A stretch of 64,000 nucleotides of DNA from PLGF01 sp052139695. Lineage in GTDB: Bacteria; Verrucomicrobiota; Verrucomicrobiia; Limisphaerales; Palsa-1400. Shown here piece by piece: positions 47,137-55,402 of the stretch (positions are counted from its first letter, which is position 1; every line of letters begins with the position of its first letter). The DNA is taken from assembly GCA_052139695.1 (NCBI GenBank), contig JBKQWF010000307.1, positions 1 to 64,000 of the forward strand, in the 5' to 3' direction. Position numbers and translations under genes: made by a program. Below the pieces are notes generated by a model. It did not search any database. It was given only the letters and a program-made list of their open reading frames with translations, and had not been told where the DNA came from.

Positions 47137-48957
47137 TTAAGCCCTGGGGAGATAAATTCGGAATGAACTACCCCACCCAATCACGCTATCCACCTCGACC
47201 CATCCGCTGTGCTGCCTGGCGATTTCATAGACGGTGGCCGGTCCCGATCCGATTGCTTTGGCCCCATTCTGGCCGGCAAAAGCGGGCTCATCTGCCGTTT
47301 CTAAAGCTGCTTTATCCAAGCCGCAACCAGTGTCGGTAACAGTCAGGCAAACAAAACGTCCGAAGGACGCCTCCGGCTTGAATCTCTCGGATTGGATCGG
47401 AATATCCAGCGGAGTGGCGGCCAGCGTTAAACTCCCGCCTTGGCCCATCGCATCCCGGGCGTTGAGGCATAGGTTCATCACCGCCTGTCCCACTTTGGAC
47501 GCATCGACACGCACCCAAAGAGCGTCGGGGGATTCTTCGCACATCACTTCGATGCTCTCATCCAGAAGCCGGCGTAAGACCTTCACGAGGTCGCGGAGAA
47601 GTTCGTTCAGGTCCACCAGCGCCACTCTGGCCAACGGCATAGGGTCCGCGATCATATCCGCGGGGCTGAAGGCGGGGTTCACCCAGATTGTATTGTCTTC
47701 CGGGCCGGTGAAAATGACCGCGTCCGCACTCATTTCTGGCGCCATCTCAGGCATGGGTTCCGTCTGTTCAAAGACAACCGGAAGTTCGTGCGCGGCCAGC
47801 GCGCCGGACAGCAACGCTTCGGATTTGGTTAGGGCGGGCAAAAAGACTTTAACGGTCGTGCCCTCTCCGGCTTGGCTGCTGACCTCGGCCCAGCCTTGAT
47901 GCTGCTTCACGATCCCATAGACCAAAGAAAGTCCCAAGCCGCTGTGGGCGTCCGTGTTTTTGGTGGTGAAAAACGGTTCAAAAATCCGCGAAAGATTCGG
48001 GGACGGAATCCCGCAACCCGTGTCCCGGACGGTTAGACAGATGAATTTGCCCGGGGCGGCCAAGGAACGCCCCGTCATCTCACCCGACGGCGCGGCGGAG
48101 TTTTCGGTGGTCAAAGCCAGCCGTCCGCCCTGAGGCATGGCGTCCAGAGCATTGGCCAGCAAATGGCAGATCATCTGACTCAACATGCCGCCATCACCGA
48201 GAACAAACGGCAGATTGGCAGAGTAGTGGCTTTGCCATTGTATGTCGCCGGTGCCGGCAGATCGCATCAACTGGAAGCTATGCTCGGCGATTCGGTTGAA
48301 GTCCTGGGCTTGGAAGGTGAACGTTTGTTTTTGCGAAAAGCCGATCAATTGGCGGATCAGACGCTCAGCCCGGCGCGAGGCGTTCAAGGTTCGTTCCACC
48401 AGGCATCGTGCATCTGGAGAGAGGCCGCCGCTGGGTTCCAGCAGCAGTTGGCTGTTGGCCCGGATGACGGTCAGCAAGTCATCAAAATGCTCCGCCACCC
48501 CCGCCGCGAACTGCCCGACGGTATCCAGGCTTTGGCTCTCACGCAAATCCACCTCCCCTTTTCTGTTATGGGTAATGTCCTCACTGACAGAGATGAAATG
48601 AGTGATGGGACCGGACGTCTGCCAGCGAATGGGGGTCGTGGTTTGCACTTGGACGCAGAGAGCACCGTCTCGCCGCCGGTTGACAAATTCGCCCCGCCAG
48701 GTTTTGCCGCTGAGAACGGTATCCCAGAACTGAGTATAATAGGCTCGACTGTGGCTGCCCGATTTTAGAATCCTCGGAGTCCGGCCCAGAATCTCCTCAG
48801 CCGTGTAGCCGGTGGATTTGCTAAACGCTGGGTTCACCCAGATGATACTGCCCTCGCGGTCCGTGATCATGATTGAGCAATCCACCGCTGTCAGAGCTTT
48901 CGATTGCAGGATGAGTTCGTCCAGCTTCTCGGTCTTAGGTTCTTCCGGTAATTTCAT
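47137..48957 (-). CDS. PAS sensor kinase with tandem HATPase domains and displaced His
   Basis: This 606-residue soluble protein has a PAS domain (ITDREGSIIWVNPAF), a HisKA-like helix, an intact HATPase (ICHLLANALDAMPQGG, DTGCGIPS, SGLGLSLVYGIVKQH) and then a second, weaker HATPase (NLCLNARDAMGQGG, DTGCGL, GSGPATVYEIARQH). In the helix the usual AHDFNNLL is AEHFDDLL, so the phosphoacceptor position is Glu and His is one place later. Between the two ATPase domains lies a repeated PAS-like IWVNPAF. The second ATPase lacks its TTK and GLGL motifs. Divergent from coaC. Confidence 0.85.
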   Translation of the reverse strand: MKLPEEPKTEKLDELILQSKALTAVDCSIMITDREGSIIWVNPAFSKSTGYTAEEILGRTPRILKSGSHSRAYYTQFWDTVLSGKTWRGEFVNRRRDGALCVQVQTTTPIRWQTSGPITHFISVSEDITHNRKGEVDLRESQSLDTVGQFAAGVAEHFDDLLTVIRANSQLLLEPSGGLSPDARCLVERTLNASRRAERLIRQLIGFSQKQTFTFQAQDFNRIAEHSFQLMRSAGTGDIQWQSHYSANLPFVLGDGGMLSQMICHLLANALDAMPQGGRLALTTENSAAPSGEMTGRSLAAPGKFICLTVRDTGCGIPSPNLSRIFEPFFTTKNTDAHSGLGLSLVYGIVKQHQGWAEVSSQAGEGTTVKVFLPALTKSEALLSGALAAHELPVVFEQTEPMPEMAPEMSADAVIFTGPEDNTIWVNPAFSPADMIADPMPLARVALVDLNELLRDLVKVLRRLLDESIEVMCEESPDALWVRVDASKVGQAVMNLCLNARDAMGQGGSLTLAATPLDIPIQSERFKPEASFGRFVCLTVTDTGCGLDKAALETADEPAFAGQNGAKAIGSGPATVYEIARQHSGWVEVDSVIGWGSSFRIYLPRA

Positions 48958-49073
48958 TGTTTTGAGAAAGGCGCCAGCGCGTCTCGTCTTGATTAAGAAG
49001 AAACGTGGGCGGCAGATTACAAAAAATCGCGTCCTTGTGAAGGGACGGAGTCTGGGCATACACTGAGGCAAAC

Positions 49074-49622
49074 GTGACCAAAGGCAAAGTCGTCATTCTG
49101 GGAGTAACCGGATCGATCGCGGCCCATAAAGCGGTCGATCTGGCCAGCTTGCTGGTCAAAGCCGGCTGCGAGGTCCATGTGGTCATGACGGCCGATGCGC
49201 AACGGTTTGTCACGCCGCTGCCGTTCAAAACTCTTTCCCGCCAGGCGGTGCTGACCGATCTTTATGAGGTCGAGGAAGGCTGGAAGCCGGCGCACATTGA
49301 ACTGGCGGACAAGGCGAACCTGCTTTTGATCGCACCCGCCACCGCCAATACGCTGGCCAAGCTGGCGCATGGCTTGGCGGACGACGCCTTGAGTTGTCTG
49401 GCCCTCGCCTTGAATCCCGCAGCCAAAGTCCTGCTCGCGCCCGCCATGAACGGCAAGATGTGGCTGCATCCGGCGACGCAAGCCAATGCCGCCGTCCTGC
49501 GGGAGCGAGGGGCCGAATTCCTTGGGCCAAACAAAGGCCTTCTGTCCTGCGGTTATGAAGGCATTGGCCGCTTATGGCCGGTCGAAGAGATTGCCCGGAG
49601 CGCCGCCGCGGTTCTTCAGTGA
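49074..49622 (+). CDS. coaC: Stand-alone phosphopantothenoylcysteine decarboxylase (CoaC)
   Basis: FMN-dependent decarboxylation of phosphopantothenoylcysteine in coenzyme A synthesis. The 182-residue length covers only the flavoprotein (CoaC) domain. Motifs are GVTGSIAAHKAVDL, the active-site His in PAHIELADKANLLLIAPATANTLAK and the PAMNGKMW signature. CoaB is usually fused in bacteria; here it must be elsewhere. GTG 49074 is the start. Its stop overlaps the kinase start by four bases. Confidence 0.88.
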   Translation: MTKGKVVILGVTGSIAAHKAVDLASLLVKAGCEVHVVMTADAQRFVTPLPFKTLSRQAVLTDLYEVEEGWKPAHIELADKANLLLIAPATANTLAKLAHGLADDALSCLALALNPAAKVLLAPAMNGKMWLHPATQANAAVLRERGAEFLGPNKGLLSCGYEGIGRLWPVEEIARSAAAVLQ

Positions 49623-51148
49623 ACGACGAGACTAAAACCAACAATTTCGACGCCAGCACGGTTCAAAAGTTGACTCGCTGGCTGGCCGCTCCTGTCATCG
49701 AGCCAAGCCAGCGGGCCGCGCGAATCCAAACGGTCGAGAAGGACATTGTTCTGCCGTTGCGGTTGTTGATGATCTGCATCCTCGGTTATTACTTCTTCTT
49801 TTCCGGCTGGTTTGACATGCCTTCCACCAGCAAGCCCATTAAACGAGAGCATCCGGTGCGTACCTCCACGAACACGGCAAACGCCACCGGGAGTTCCGGC
49901 GGAACGAATGTGCCCGTCGCCAAGACACACAAGGTCGCGGCGCCCGATGCCGCTGCCGATACGTCCACCGCTGGCCGGCTGCAGGATTGGACCTTAAACC
50001 ACGCGATGGTCCTGAAGTCTGCTTTGGTGGCCTACGTGATCCTCAACGCCATCGTTGGCGCCATTTTGATTTGGTCCAAGAACATGTCGCTGGGAAAGAT
50101 CCAATTGCTGGTGTTCGCGGTGGGCCTGTTGGACGCCGTCACGATGGGCACGCTGACTTTCCTGAGCAAAGGCTTCGACAGCAATCTTTACCCTCTTTTT
50201 CCGGTGCTGATCCTGCATAACGCGCTCTCGATCCCCGTAGCTTTTCCACAACTGTTGCTGAATTTCTTTGTCAGCGCATCTTTCCTTGTCGGCGGCCTTT
50301 CCGATCGGCACATGTTTATGTCGCCGGAAGACGCGCGCGAGGAAAATCCCGTTGAGCGCATGATCGTGCTGGCGGCCTGGGCTTTGTGCTGCTACGGCAT
50401 CCAAATGCTCTTCGAGAAGCAAAAACGCGCGGAGGCGGAAGCGACCGAATTTGCCGTGCGCCAGGAACGGTTGCGCACCGCCGGACGCCTGGCGGCGGAA
50501 ATCGCCCATCAAATCAAGAACCCTCTCAGCATCATCACCAACTCCGCCTTTTCCCTGCAACGCGCCGCGCACGATGGCATCACGGCGGTGGACGAACAAA
50601 TCCAGATCATCCGCGAGGAAGTCGAGCGGGCCGACCAGATCATCACGGAGCTGATGGGTTACGCGCAATTGGCCGAAGGCAAAGTCGAACGCCTCGATGT
50701 GGAGGAGGAATTGGACAACGCGATTAACGAGGTTTTTCCGCCGGCGGCAAAGTATCAGGTCAAGATTTATCGGCATTACGCTCCCTCGCTCCCGGCGTTG
50801 TTGATGCAAAAGCGGCATCTTTCCAGCGTCCTGGTCAACCTGATGCAAAACGCGCGGGAAGCCATGCATGGGAGAGGCCAGCTCCGGGTCTCGGCCGCCT
50901 ACGGCAACCACGATTCGATCCGCATTCTGATTGAGGACGACGGCCCTGGGATTCCCCTCGACAAGATGGATAAGATTTTTGAAGCCTATTTCACCACCCG
51001 TCCCAAAGGCACCGGCCTGGGCCTGGCCATCGTCAAACATAATACTGAAATGTACGGCGGCGTCGTTACGGTCCATTCGGAGCTTGGAAAAGGAACCGGG
51101 TTCGCGGTAGAATTCCCGGCGAGAATTTTAATGAGGTTATCCAAATGA
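49619..51148 (+). CDS. Membrane sensor histidine kinase (NtrB-type output)
   Basis: This 509-residue protein begins at GTG 49619, overlapping the coaC stop. It has one membrane helix near residues 40-60, a low-complexity Thr/Ala/Ser loop (about 65-125), then three or four more helices (about 130-270). The HisKA helix carries AAEIAHQIKNPLSIITNSAF, and the HATPase NLMQNAREAMHG, DDGPGIP and GTGLGLAIVKHN. The partner is the sigma54 activator that follows with an ATGA overlap. The signal sensed is unknown. Confidence 0.9.
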   Translation: MNDETKTNNFDASTVQKLTRWLAAPVIEPSQRAARIQTVEKDIVLPLRLLMICILGYYFFFSGWFDMPSTSKPIKREHPVRTSTNTANATGSSGGTNVPVAKTHKVAAPDAAADTSTAGRLQDWTLNHAMVLKSALVAYVILNAIVGAILIWSKNMSLGKIQLLVFAVGLLDAVTMGTLTFLSKGFDSNLYPLFPVLILHNALSIPVAFPQLLLNFFVSASFLVGGLSDRHMFMSPEDAREENPVERMIVLAAWALCCYGIQMLFEKQKRAEAEATEFAVRQERLRTAGRLAAEIAHQIKNPLSIITNSAFSLQRAAHDGITAVDEQIQIIREEVERADQIITELMGYAQLAEGKVERLDVEEELDNAINEVFPPAAKYQVKIYRHYAPSLPALLMQKRHLSSVLVNLMQNAREAMHGRGQLRVSAAYGNHDSIRILIEDDGPGIPLDKMDKIFEAYFTTRPKGTGLGLAIVKHNTEMYGGVVTVHSELGKGTGFAVEFPARILMRLSK

Positions 51149-52563
51149 ACTGGCCCCTACCCCCGGTATTGGTCGTCGATGACGAGAAGAACATGCGTCT
51201 CTCGCTCAAGTCCATCCTGGCGGCCGAGGGCTACGAGCTGCGCCTGGTCGAATCTGCCGAGGAAGCCCTGTCCGCGATGGAGAAAGAGGATTTTCTCATG
51301 GTCATAACCGACGCCCGGCTGGGTGGCGGCATGAGCGGATACCAATTTCTCTCTCTGGCCTGCAAAAAATGGGCCAACACACCTTTTCTCATGATTACGG
51401 CCTACGCCACGCCCAAGCTGGCGGTCGAGGCAATCAAGGCGGGGGCGATTGATTATCTGGCCAAGCCTTTTGCGCCGGAGGAACTGCTCCATGCCGTCTC
51501 CCGTTGCGCGGAACTGCACCGGCTCAAGCGGGACAATGCCGCCTTGCGCGCTTCCGTCGTCGAGCCCTACCAGATCGATCAAATCATCGGTGAATCTCCC
51601 AAAATGATGGAGTTGCGGCAGTTGATCCGCAGCGTCGCGCCCACGGACGCTACCGTCCTCATCCTGGGCGAAAGCGGGACGGGCAAGGAGTTGATTGCCG
51701 GCGCGTTGCACAGCTTGAGCCAGCGGCGGCAGAACAATTATATCCGCATCAATTGCGCGGCCATTCCTGAGACCCTGTTGGAAAGCGAGCTCTTCGGCCA
51801 TGAAAGGGGGTCTTTCACGGGAGCCATCAAGCAAAAGCTGGGCCGGGTCGAGGAAGCGCACGGGGGCACTATTTTCATGGATGAAATCGGCGACATGAGC
51901 CGGCCTTTGCAGGCCAAGCTCCTGCGCTTTTTGGAAGATGGGTCTTTTACCCGTGTCGGGGGCAACGATGAGTTGCACGTGGATGTCCGCCTGATCGCCG
52001 CGACGAACCGCGACATAATCGAGGCGATCAGCCAAAACAATTTCCGGGAGGACTTGTTCCACCGGCTCAATGTTTTTAAGTTCCAGCCGCCGCCCCTGCG
52101 CGAGCGCGGCAATGACATCATGCTCCTGGCGGAAGATTTTTTGCGCCATTTCAACGCGACGATGAACAAGCACGTCCGCGGCGTCTCCGCGCCGGCGCGG
52201 CAGAAACTGATGTCCTATCATTGGCCGGGGAACGTGCGTGAATTGCGCAACGCTTTGGAGCGGGCCGTCATCCTGGAAGCGACGCCGGAGATTCTGCCCG
52301 GCAGCCTGCCGGACTTCCAGTTGGAGGGACGCTTGCGCAAGGCGGAAGGAATCTCCCTGTCAGGCAACGAATCGCTCGACGCGCTCATGGCCGACTTCGA
52401 GCGCCAGGTCATCAACAGCGCCCTGGAGCAAAACCACTATAACATTTCCAAGACCGCCGAGCAGCTCAAGATCAGCCGCCACGCCTTGCGGTATCGCATG
52501 CAGCGCTTGAACATAACCGACGCGGAAGAGGAGACCTCTTCCCCAGGCGCCAGGGAACCGTAG
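51145..52563 (+). CDS. NtrC-family sigma54-dependent response regulator
   Basis: This 472-residue activator has a receiver (LVVDDEKNM; Asp in VITDARLGG; Lys in YLAKPFAPEE), an AAA+ domain with Walker A GESGTGKEL, the sigma54 loop as GSFTGA instead of the usual GAFTGA, and Walker B FMDEIGDM. A Fis-type HTH (NISKTAEQLKISRHALRYRM) ends it. It should activate sigma54 promoters when phosphorylated by the adjoining kinase. The Ser in the loop is a known minor variant. Target genes are not visible here. Confidence 0.93.
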   Translation: MNWPLPPVLVVDDEKNMRLSLKSILAAEGYELRLVESAEEALSAMEKEDFLMVITDARLGGGMSGYQFLSLACKKWANTPFLMITAYATPKLAVEAIKAGAIDYLAKPFAPEELLHAVSRCAELHRLKRDNAALRASVVEPYQIDQIIGESPKMMELRQLIRSVAPTDATVLILGESGTGKELIAGALHSLSQRRQNNYIRINCAAIPETLLESELFGHERGSFTGAIKQKLGRVEEAHGGTIFMDEIGDMSRPLQAKLLRFLEDGSFTRVGGNDELHVDVRLIAATNRDIIEAISQNNFREDLFHRLNVFKFQPPPLRERGNDIMLLAEDFLRHFNATMNKHVRGVSAPARQKLMSYHWPGNVRELRNALERAVILEATPEILPGSLPDFQLEGRLRKAEGISLSGNESLDALMADFERQVINSALEQNHYNISKTAEQLKISRHALRYRMQRLNITDAEEETSSPGAREP

Positions 52564-52578
52564 AATTGGGGCGGGCGG

Positions 52579-53046
52579 TTATTTCGCTTCGGCAGCGGGC
52601 GGGGCGGCGGGAGCCGGTGGAGCGGCTGGGGCCGCCGCAGGACTGGCACTTGAAGTTGCCGCCGGCGCGGCTGGGGCAACGTTGGCTGCGACACGTCCTT
52701 CCCGTTCCTTGACCAGCGTGGCGCCTTTGCCGATGCGCCCGCGCAGGTAAGTCAGCTTGGCGCGGCGAACCGAGCCCTTGCGCTCCACTTCCACCTTGTC
52801 GATGCGCGGCGAATGGAGGGGAAAAATACGCTCCACCCCTTCCCCGTAGCTGATGCGCCGGACGGTAAAGGTGGAATTCAAGCCGTGTCCCCGGCGGCCA
52901 ATCACCACGCCGGAAAAAATCTGAATGCGCTCCTTGTCGCCTTCGAGCACTTTAGTGTGAACTCGCACCGTGTCGCCGACCGCGAAATCCGTGGCGCCTT
53001 GGCGATGCTGTTCCGATTCAATTTTATCTAATAATACCTGGTTCAT
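52579..53046 (-). CDS. rplS: 50S ribosomal protein L19 with Ala/Pro-rich tail
   Basis: The first 115 residues match L19 (VRVHTKVLEGDKERIQIFSG, RRGHGLNSTFTVRRISYGEGVER, VRRAKLTYLRGRIGKGA), which sits at the 30S-50S interface. About 40 further residues form an Ala/Pro/Ser-rich, disordered tail (PAAPAATSSASPAAAPAAPP) absent from typical L19. ATG 53046 begins MNQVLLDKIE. It lies ten bases after the trmD stop. Confidence 0.95.
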   Translation of the reverse strand: MNQVLLDKIESEQHRQGATDFAVGDTVRVHTKVLEGDKERIQIFSGVVIGRRGHGLNSTFTVRRISYGEGVERIFPLHSPRIDKVEVERKGSVRRAKLTYLRGRIGKGATLVKEREGRVAANVAPAAPAATSSASPAAAPAAPPAPAAPPAAEAK

Positions 53047-53056
53047 AAAATCATTC

Positions 53057-53740
53057 TCATTGTTCCGTCTTCTTCCGCCACAAATCCGGCCGCCGGTCTT
53101 GGGTCCGCAAAACGGCCTGTTCGCGGCGCCATTTCTCAATCTCGGCATGATTGCCGGACAAGAGCACCGGCGGGACCTTGAGCGTCCGAAACTCCGCCGG
53201 CCGCGTATAATGCGGGTATTCCAGCAACCCCTGGCTGAAAGACTCGTCCAGTGAACTCTGGTCATCTCCCAGCGCCCCTGGCAACAAGCGCGTCACAGCG
53301 TCAATCAAGACCATGGCCGCCAGCGACCCATTGGTCAGGACATAATCGCCGATGGACAGTTCATCATCGGCCAATTCCTGGCCGACCCGTTCATCGACGC
53401 CTTCATAGGCGCCGCAAATCAAGAGCAGGTTTTCCTGCCGCGCCAGTACCTGAGCGGCGCTTTGGTCAAAGACTCGCCCGCTGGGCGACATCAAAATGAC
53501 CCTGGTCTTCTCGCCCGCCAGCGTCTCGACCGCTTCAAAAATCGGCTCCGGCTTCAAGACCATGCCCGGACCGCCGCCAAAAGGGCGGTCATCGACCGTT
53601 TTATAATTGTCGTGGGTGTAATCCCGCAGATTATGCACCCGCAAATCCAACAGGCCGTTTTTTCGGGCGCGCTGGATAATGCTCACATCCATCGGTCCCG
53701 TGAACATTTCCGGGAACAAGGTGAGCAGATCAATTCTCAA
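53057..53740 (-). CDS. trmD: tRNA (guanine-N1)-methyltransferase
   Basis: Methylates G37 of tRNAs next to the anticodon, preventing frameshifting. This 227-residue SPOUT enzyme has DRPFGGGPGMVLKPEPI, the SAM-binding LLLICGAYEGVDERV and SIGDYVLTNGSLAAMVLIDAV. Its ATG overlaps the stop of the KH gene by four bases. It is part of the ribosomal rpsP-rplS unit. Confidence 0.96.
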   Translation of the reverse strand: MRIDLLTLFPEMFTGPMDVSIIQRARKNGLLDLRVHNLRDYTHDNYKTVDDRPFGGGPGMVLKPEPIFEAVETLAGEKTRVILMSPSGRVFDQSAAQVLARQENLLLICGAYEGVDERVGQELADDELSIGDYVLTNGSLAAMVLIDAVTRLLPGALGDDQSSLDESFSQGLLEYPHYTRPAEFRTLKVPPVLLSGNHAEIEKWRREQAVLRTQDRRPDLWRKKTEQ

Positions 53741-53988
53741 GCTTTTGCCGGCGGCGTATCCTCGACAATTTCCAGTGAACAGCGCATCGCTTTTTTGGCG
53801 CTGCCGGCCAGGAGCAACGAACGGATGGCGTTAATCGTCATCCCTTGGCGCCCAATGACTTTGCCCACGTCATCGGGATGCATCCGCAATTCATAAACCG
53901 TGAAGGCGTCCTTCACCACCGGTGTCACCGTGACCGTTTCGGGGTGTTGCACCAACCCTTTGACCAGATATTCGAGAAAGGCTTGCAT
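53737..53988 (-). CDS. khpA: KH-domain RNA-binding protein (KhpA type)
   Basis: This 83-residue protein is a single KH domain with YELRMHPDDVGKVIGRQGMTINAIRSLL; the GxxG motif is VIGRQG. In other bacteria KhpA (with KhpB) binds RNA and affects cell division. ATG 53988 has an excellent GAAGGAGGG upstream. It sits between rpsP and trmD, the usual place for this gene. Confidence 0.92.
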   Translation of the reverse strand: MQAFLEYLVKGLVQHPETVTVTPVVKDAFTVYELRMHPDDVGKVIGRQGMTINAIRSLLLAGSAKKAMRCSLEIVEDTPPAKA

Positions 53989-53999
53989 CGACCCTCCTT

Positions 54000-54254
54000 C
54001 TAAGCGGTAGCGGCGGCTTTGCTTTGCTTTTTGATAAAGCTGGCCACCGTCTCGCTGGGTTGCGCGCCCAAGCTGATCCAATGCTTGGCGCGTTCGAGAT
54101 TGAGCGTGCAATTGTCGCCCTTTTGCCGCGGGCGGTAGCTGCCGATTTCCTCAATAAATTTCCCATCCCTCGGACTGCGGGCGTCGGCCACAACAATGCG
54201 ATAGTAAGGAGCATTTTTTGCTCCCACGCGTTTCAAACGAATTCTCACTGACAT
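54000..54254 (-). CDS. rpsP: 30S ribosomal protein S16
   Basis: This 84-residue protein starts MSVRIRLKRVGAKNAPYYRIVVADARSPRDG, the S16 hallmark, and includes IEEIGSYRPRQ. It heads the rpsP-khpA-trmD-rplS unit. No rimM, usually between rpsP and trmD, is present. The upstream gap to the PIN toxin gene (about 180 bp) should contain the operon promoter, not evident by eye. Confidence 0.96.
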   Translation of the reverse strand: MSVRIRLKRVGAKNAPYYRIVVADARSPRDGKFIEEIGSYRPRQKGDNCTLNLERAKHWISLGAQPSETVASFIKKQSKAAATA

Positions 54255-54432
54255 AGATTATCTTTGGTGGCGCGGCGAGCCACATAAACAACCGCCCGCC
54301 GCAATAGCGGCGTCCAAAAAGGTGGGTGAGAGTAAACCCCCTCCACAGCCTTGGCAAGCACCTTTTTGGGGACTTATTGAAGATTGAAACCAGAACAGAT
54401 CCCCACCGAATATCCGCCTGGGAAAGGGAAGG

Positions 54433-54855
54433 TCACGCGGCGGCCTCCACCGGGGTAAAATAGAAGATCTGCGCGTCGCGATAGGATTTCAGACGCGTGT
54501 CGGTTGTCATCAGTGTCAAGGAATGCACGCGAGCGGTGGCCACAATGAGTTCGTCGGCCGGATCGCGATTGGGAAAATCCGGCAGGCCCATTGCATCGGC
54601 GATGATTTCCGGTGTCAAAGGCAGCACAATAATGCCGACCGCCACTGTCTCTTTCAGCCATGTTTCCAGGCCCTTTTGCAAGGGCAATTTTCCGATTTGG
54701 TTCTTCTTTCCCACTTCCCAAAGGCTAATGGCGGACAATCCGAACTGGGCGTCACGGCGGGCCAGGATTCGCCGCGCCGTTTCCGGCAGTGTCGCCGGCT
54801 CAGTGGCGCCGCGGAACCATACTGAAGTATCGAGCAGATACTTCATGCACTTCAT
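54433..54855 (-). CDS. PIN-domain toxin
   Basis: This 140-residue probable ribonuclease has the four acidic residues of a PIN active site: Asp in YLLDTSVW, Glu in ISLWEVGKK, Asp in DPADELIVATA and Asp in TTDTRLK. VapC-like toxins cut tRNA or rRNA. Its ATG at 54855 overlaps the antitoxin stop (ATGA), with a second ATG at 54846 as alternative. Partner is the adjacent Phd-like antitoxin. Confidence 0.9.
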   Translation of the reverse strand: MKCMKYLLDTSVWFRGATEPATLPETARRILARRDAQFGLSAISLWEVGKKNQIGKLPLQKGLETWLKETVAVGIIVLPLTPEIIADAMGLPDFPNRDPADELIVATARVHSLTLMTTDTRLKSYRDAQIFYFTPVEAAA

Positions 54856-55073
54856 TTCATGGCTTCCCACTCGACGCCGGTCGGTCCGTCGAGGTCAGCC
54901 GGAACCTTCGCCGTGCCCGCCATGCAACCGAGGAAGCCTCCCGGTTTCGCCTCCGGGACAACCCATGCAAAGCGCTTGCCTCGTTTGAAGATTTGGACCG
55001 TCTCGCCTGCGTCCAGCCAGCGGGAAAGGCGGGCAAAGTTGTTTCTGAGATCGCGAACAGTCGCCGTCTTCAT
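54852..55073 (-). CDS. Phd/YefM-like antitoxin
   Basis: This 73-residue protein begins MKTATVRDLRNNFARLSRWL, the DNA-binding N-terminus of Phd/YefM-type antitoxins, and ends with a toxin-contacting tail. ATG 55073 is directly followed upstream by a perfect palindrome (55074-55094), so its own product probably represses from there. Confidence 0.85.
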   Translation of the reverse strand: MKTATVRDLRNNFARLSRWLDAGETVQIFKRGKRFAWVVPEAKPGGFLGCMAGTAKVPADLDGPTGVEWEAMK

Positions 55074-55094
55074 CGTGATACAAAGCGTATCACG
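55074..55094. promoter_or_regulatory. Palindromic operator of the PIN/Phd toxin-antitoxin pair
   Basis: Perfect 8-bp arms CGTGATAC and GTATCACG with a five-base spacer, directly against the antitoxin start codon. There is no room for a normal ribosome binding site, so the message is probably leaderless or starts upstream of this palindrome. Confidence 0.7.
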
Positions 55095-55402
55095 AATTAG
55101 GAAGAAGATCAACCGGTCCCGCGGACACGACAAAGTCCAGCGCGCTGGTCTGGAACGTAAGTGCTTGGCACTCTGAGGGGCGAGCTTGATGGAGAATTCT
55201 GTCTCAGCCCCTTAAGGGGGGCCTCGAAGCGAAACCGGCGGACGACCGACTTAGGCAAAACGCCTCAGGCAAAACCTTGACTATGCCATAGGGTTGTACG
55301 ATGTTGTTTGAATGAAAACTCGAAGAAACCAACAGCGAAAGGCTGGGCGGGCGGCTGCTTTTTTCGGGTTCCGGGCAATTCCACGCGGAAATTCTCTCCA
55401 GC
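55095..55402. other. Intergenic region upstream of the nucleotide-modification operon
   Basis: No gene is seen. It contains CCCCTTAAGGGG (about 55210-55221) and two AGGCAAAAC repeats (about 55253-55275), followed by TTGACT (55277-55282) with a poor -10 (TACGAT, 14-base spacing), a weak promoter candidate for the operon. The reading frame of the next gene stays open for about 29 codons before its ATG and looks somewhat coding. Confidence 0.4.
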
